From assembly GCF_023078835.1 (NCBI RefSeq), contig NZ_CP090898.1, positions 1,862,045-1,926,044 on the forward strand: a DNA stretch of 64,000 nt, written 5' to 3'. The notes below the pieces were generated by a model. It saw only the letters and a program-made list of their open reading frames with translations. It had not been told where the DNA came from and did no database searches. The number at the start of each line of letters is the position of its first letter. Positions within the stretch are counted from its first letter, which is position 1. Origin of the DNA: Synechococcus sp. NB0720_010. GTDB taxonomy: Bacteria; Cyanobacteriota; Cyanobacteriia; PCC-6307; Cyanobiaceae. Position numbers and translations under genes: made by a program. Shown piece by piece: positions 62,826-64,000 of this stretch.

Positions 62826-63782
62826 ATGACTCCGCCAGTGATGGCGGCGCCTCCGGCGAGCCCGGTGTCCGTCGTCTCCTCTGCCCCCCACGGTCAGGGC
62901 CGGCCCTGCGTGATCACGCGCCGGGCCACCTTCAGCTCCAGCCATCGCTATTGGCTGCCTGAGTTGAGTCCGGAGCAGAACGCAGCCCAGTTCGGACCCT
63001 GCAGCCTGGCCCCGGGCCACGGCCACAACTATGAGTTGATCGTCGCCATGGGTGGCGGGCTCGATGCCAACGGCATGGTGCTCAACCTCTCGGACGTGAA
63101 GCACGCCATTCGCGAGCAGGTCACCGCCCAGCTCGACTTCCGCAGCCTGAACGAGGCCTGGCCGGAATTCGATTTGAGCCGTCCCGAGGGGATCCTGCCC
63201 ACCACCGAGGCCCTGGTTCTGGCCATCTGGAAGCGCCTGGCGCCCCACCTGCCCCTGATGGGGCTCCGTCTTTACGAAACCGACAAGCTCTGGGCCGATG
63301 TGCTCGGCGATTCCATGGAAGCCTTCCTAACAATCCGCACCCACTTCGCGGCAGCCCACCGCCTGGCCCGACCGGAGCTGAGCTTCGAGGAGAACACCGC
63401 GATCTACGGCAAGTGCGCTCGGCCCCATGGCCACGGCCACAACTACCTGCTGGACATCACCGTTCGGGGTGCCATTGACCCCCGCACCGGCATGGTCTGC
63501 GACCTCTCGGCCCTGCAGACAGCGGTGGATGAGCTGGTGGTGGAGCCCTTTGACCACACCTTCTTGAACAAGGACGTCGAGCACTTCTCCAGCACGGTTC
63601 CCACGGCGGAGAACATTGCACTGCATATCGCCGATCTGCTCCAGGCCCCCGTGGCGGCCCTGGGGGCTTCGCTCCACAAGATCCGTCTTCAGGAGAGCCC
63701 GAACAACGCCGCTGAGGTGTTCGCAGAGGTGCCCCAGCTGGGCATGAACCCCCAGGCCCTCGAAGCCCTTGCCGGCGCCTGA
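62826..63782 (+). CDS. Tandem-domain 6-pyruvoyltetrahydropterin synthase / 6-carboxytetrahydropterin synthase family
   Basis: A 318-residue protein with two PTPS domains where most members have one. Domain 1 (about 28-165) has ATFSSSHRYW and APGHGHNYELIV. Domain 2 (about 168-300) has THFAAAHRL, YGKCARPHGHGHNYLLDI, PFDHTFLN and IRLQESPNN. Both keep the three zinc histidines. Only domain 2 has the usual catalytic His (FDHTFLN); the matching place in domain 1 reads LDFRSLN. The enzyme acts on dihydroneopterin triphosphate for pterin or queuosine synthesis. ATG 62841 is an alternative start. Confidence 0.88.
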   Translation: MTPPVMAAPPASPVSVVSSAPHGQGRPCVITRRATFSSSHRYWLPELSPEQNAAQFGPCSLAPGHGHNYELIVAMGGGLDANGMVLNLSDVKHAIREQVTAQLDFRSLNEAWPEFDLSRPEGILPTTEALVLAIWKRLAPHLPLMGLRLYETDKLWADVLGDSMEAFLTIRTHFAAAHRLARPELSFEENTAIYGKCARPHGHGHNYLLDITVRGAIDPRTGMVCDLSALQTAVDELVVEPFDHTFLNKDVEHFSSTVPTAENIALHIADLLQAPVAALGASLHKIRLQESPNNAAEVFAEVPQLGMNPQALEALAGA

Positions 63783-64000
63783 GCTTCGGCTGGTTCTGGC
63801 GATCAGCCTGGACGGCCGGCTCGCCCCCGCCGCTGGTGGTGCGGCCCAACTCGGAGGAACGGGAGACCGCCGTGTCCTGGAGGAGGCCCTGGCTTGGGCG
63901 GATGGTGCCCTGGTCGGCGGCAGGACCATCCGCCAACACGGCTGCACCTGCCTGATTCGTGATGCCGACCTGCTGGAGCAGCGTCAGCAGCAGGGGCGGC
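63769..64000 (+). CDS. RibD C-terminal-domain reductase, N-terminal part
   Basis: The window ends inside this frame; about 77 residues are visible. From TTG 63769 it reads LPAPELRLVLAISLDGRLAP, then GGAAQLGGTGDRRVLEEALA and GALVGGRTIRQHGCTCLI. This is the dihydrofolate-reductase-like fold of RibD reductases (the ISLDGRLA strand and the VGGRTIR loop). Overlap with the PTPS stop implies one operon, suggesting joint pterin/flavin-type chemistry. The exact start is not certain. Confidence 0.75.
   Translation, partial: MPAPELRLVLAISLDGRLAPAAGGAAQLGGTGDRRVLEEALAWADGALVGGRTIRQHGCTCLIRDADLLEQRQQQGR

Overview
The window is chromosomal DNA of a GC-rich picocyanobacterium of the Synechococcus/Cyanobium type. 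The evidence is a set of plant-type carotenoid genes (crtP, crtB, crtQ and a Z-ISO/NnrU homologue), cyanobacterial NDH-1 genes (ndhF, ndhM, ndhO and a CRR7 homologue), photosystem genes (psbD, ycf3), plastid-type conserved genes (ycf33, ycf34), the response regulators RpaA and RpaB, RbcR, and SLH-domain outer membrane porins. No transposase, phage gene, CRISPR array or rRNA is visible. Genes are densely packed and many neighbours overlap by an ATGA.

Region by region. 1-6081: photosynthetic core with ndhF (cut by the window edge), Z-ISO-like protein, rbcR, ndhM plus a DUF3172 gene, and translationally coupled crtP-crtB. 6078-17188: an accessory-looking block. It holds a TolC-type channel, an orphan Cache/HAMP sensor, a MinD/ParA-like operon with a Rieske oxygenase and a VOC protein, a converging operon with a DevBCA-type ABC exporter, an alpha/beta hydrolase and an MFS transporter, and a membrane-anchored cyclic-nucleotide-binding protein. 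17250-24897: small membrane protein, RRM protein, cca, ycf34, tsaB, a DUF218 gene and the lipid operon plsX-fabH-fabD-plsC. 24869-33887: rpaB, radA, ycf3, a copper-type P-ATPase, tmk, holB, rpaA, tRNA-Asn, an ABC ATPase and a UPF0367 gene.

33888-43450: a solitary psbD followed at once by a terminator, a multicopper oxidase, a 351-bp gap that looks like a structured small RNA or tiny-ORF locus, and a four-gene envelope glycosylation operon (two GT39-like enzymes, a methyltransferase-GT2 fusion and a YbhN-like protein). 43512-49323: three tandem SLH porin genes with nearly identical 5' thirds and separate terminators. 49409-64000: J-domain protein, ndhO, an epimerase, a lipid-A-disaccharide-synthase-like protein, an A-type Fe-S carrier, crtQ, hemD, a TPR glycosyltransferase, nagZ, rbfA, ycf33, a GST, the CRR7 homologue, aroK, a double-domain PTPS and the start of a RibD-like reductase.

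The genes fit a common theme. Carotenoid, NDH-1, photosystem and light/clock regulatory genes are interleaved with envelope functions (phospholipid start-up, glycosylation, export, porins). The least explained parts are the 6-17 kb export/oxidation block, the 36.8-37.1 kb structured intergenic region and the porin array. All family assignments were made by reading motifs; no database search was run.
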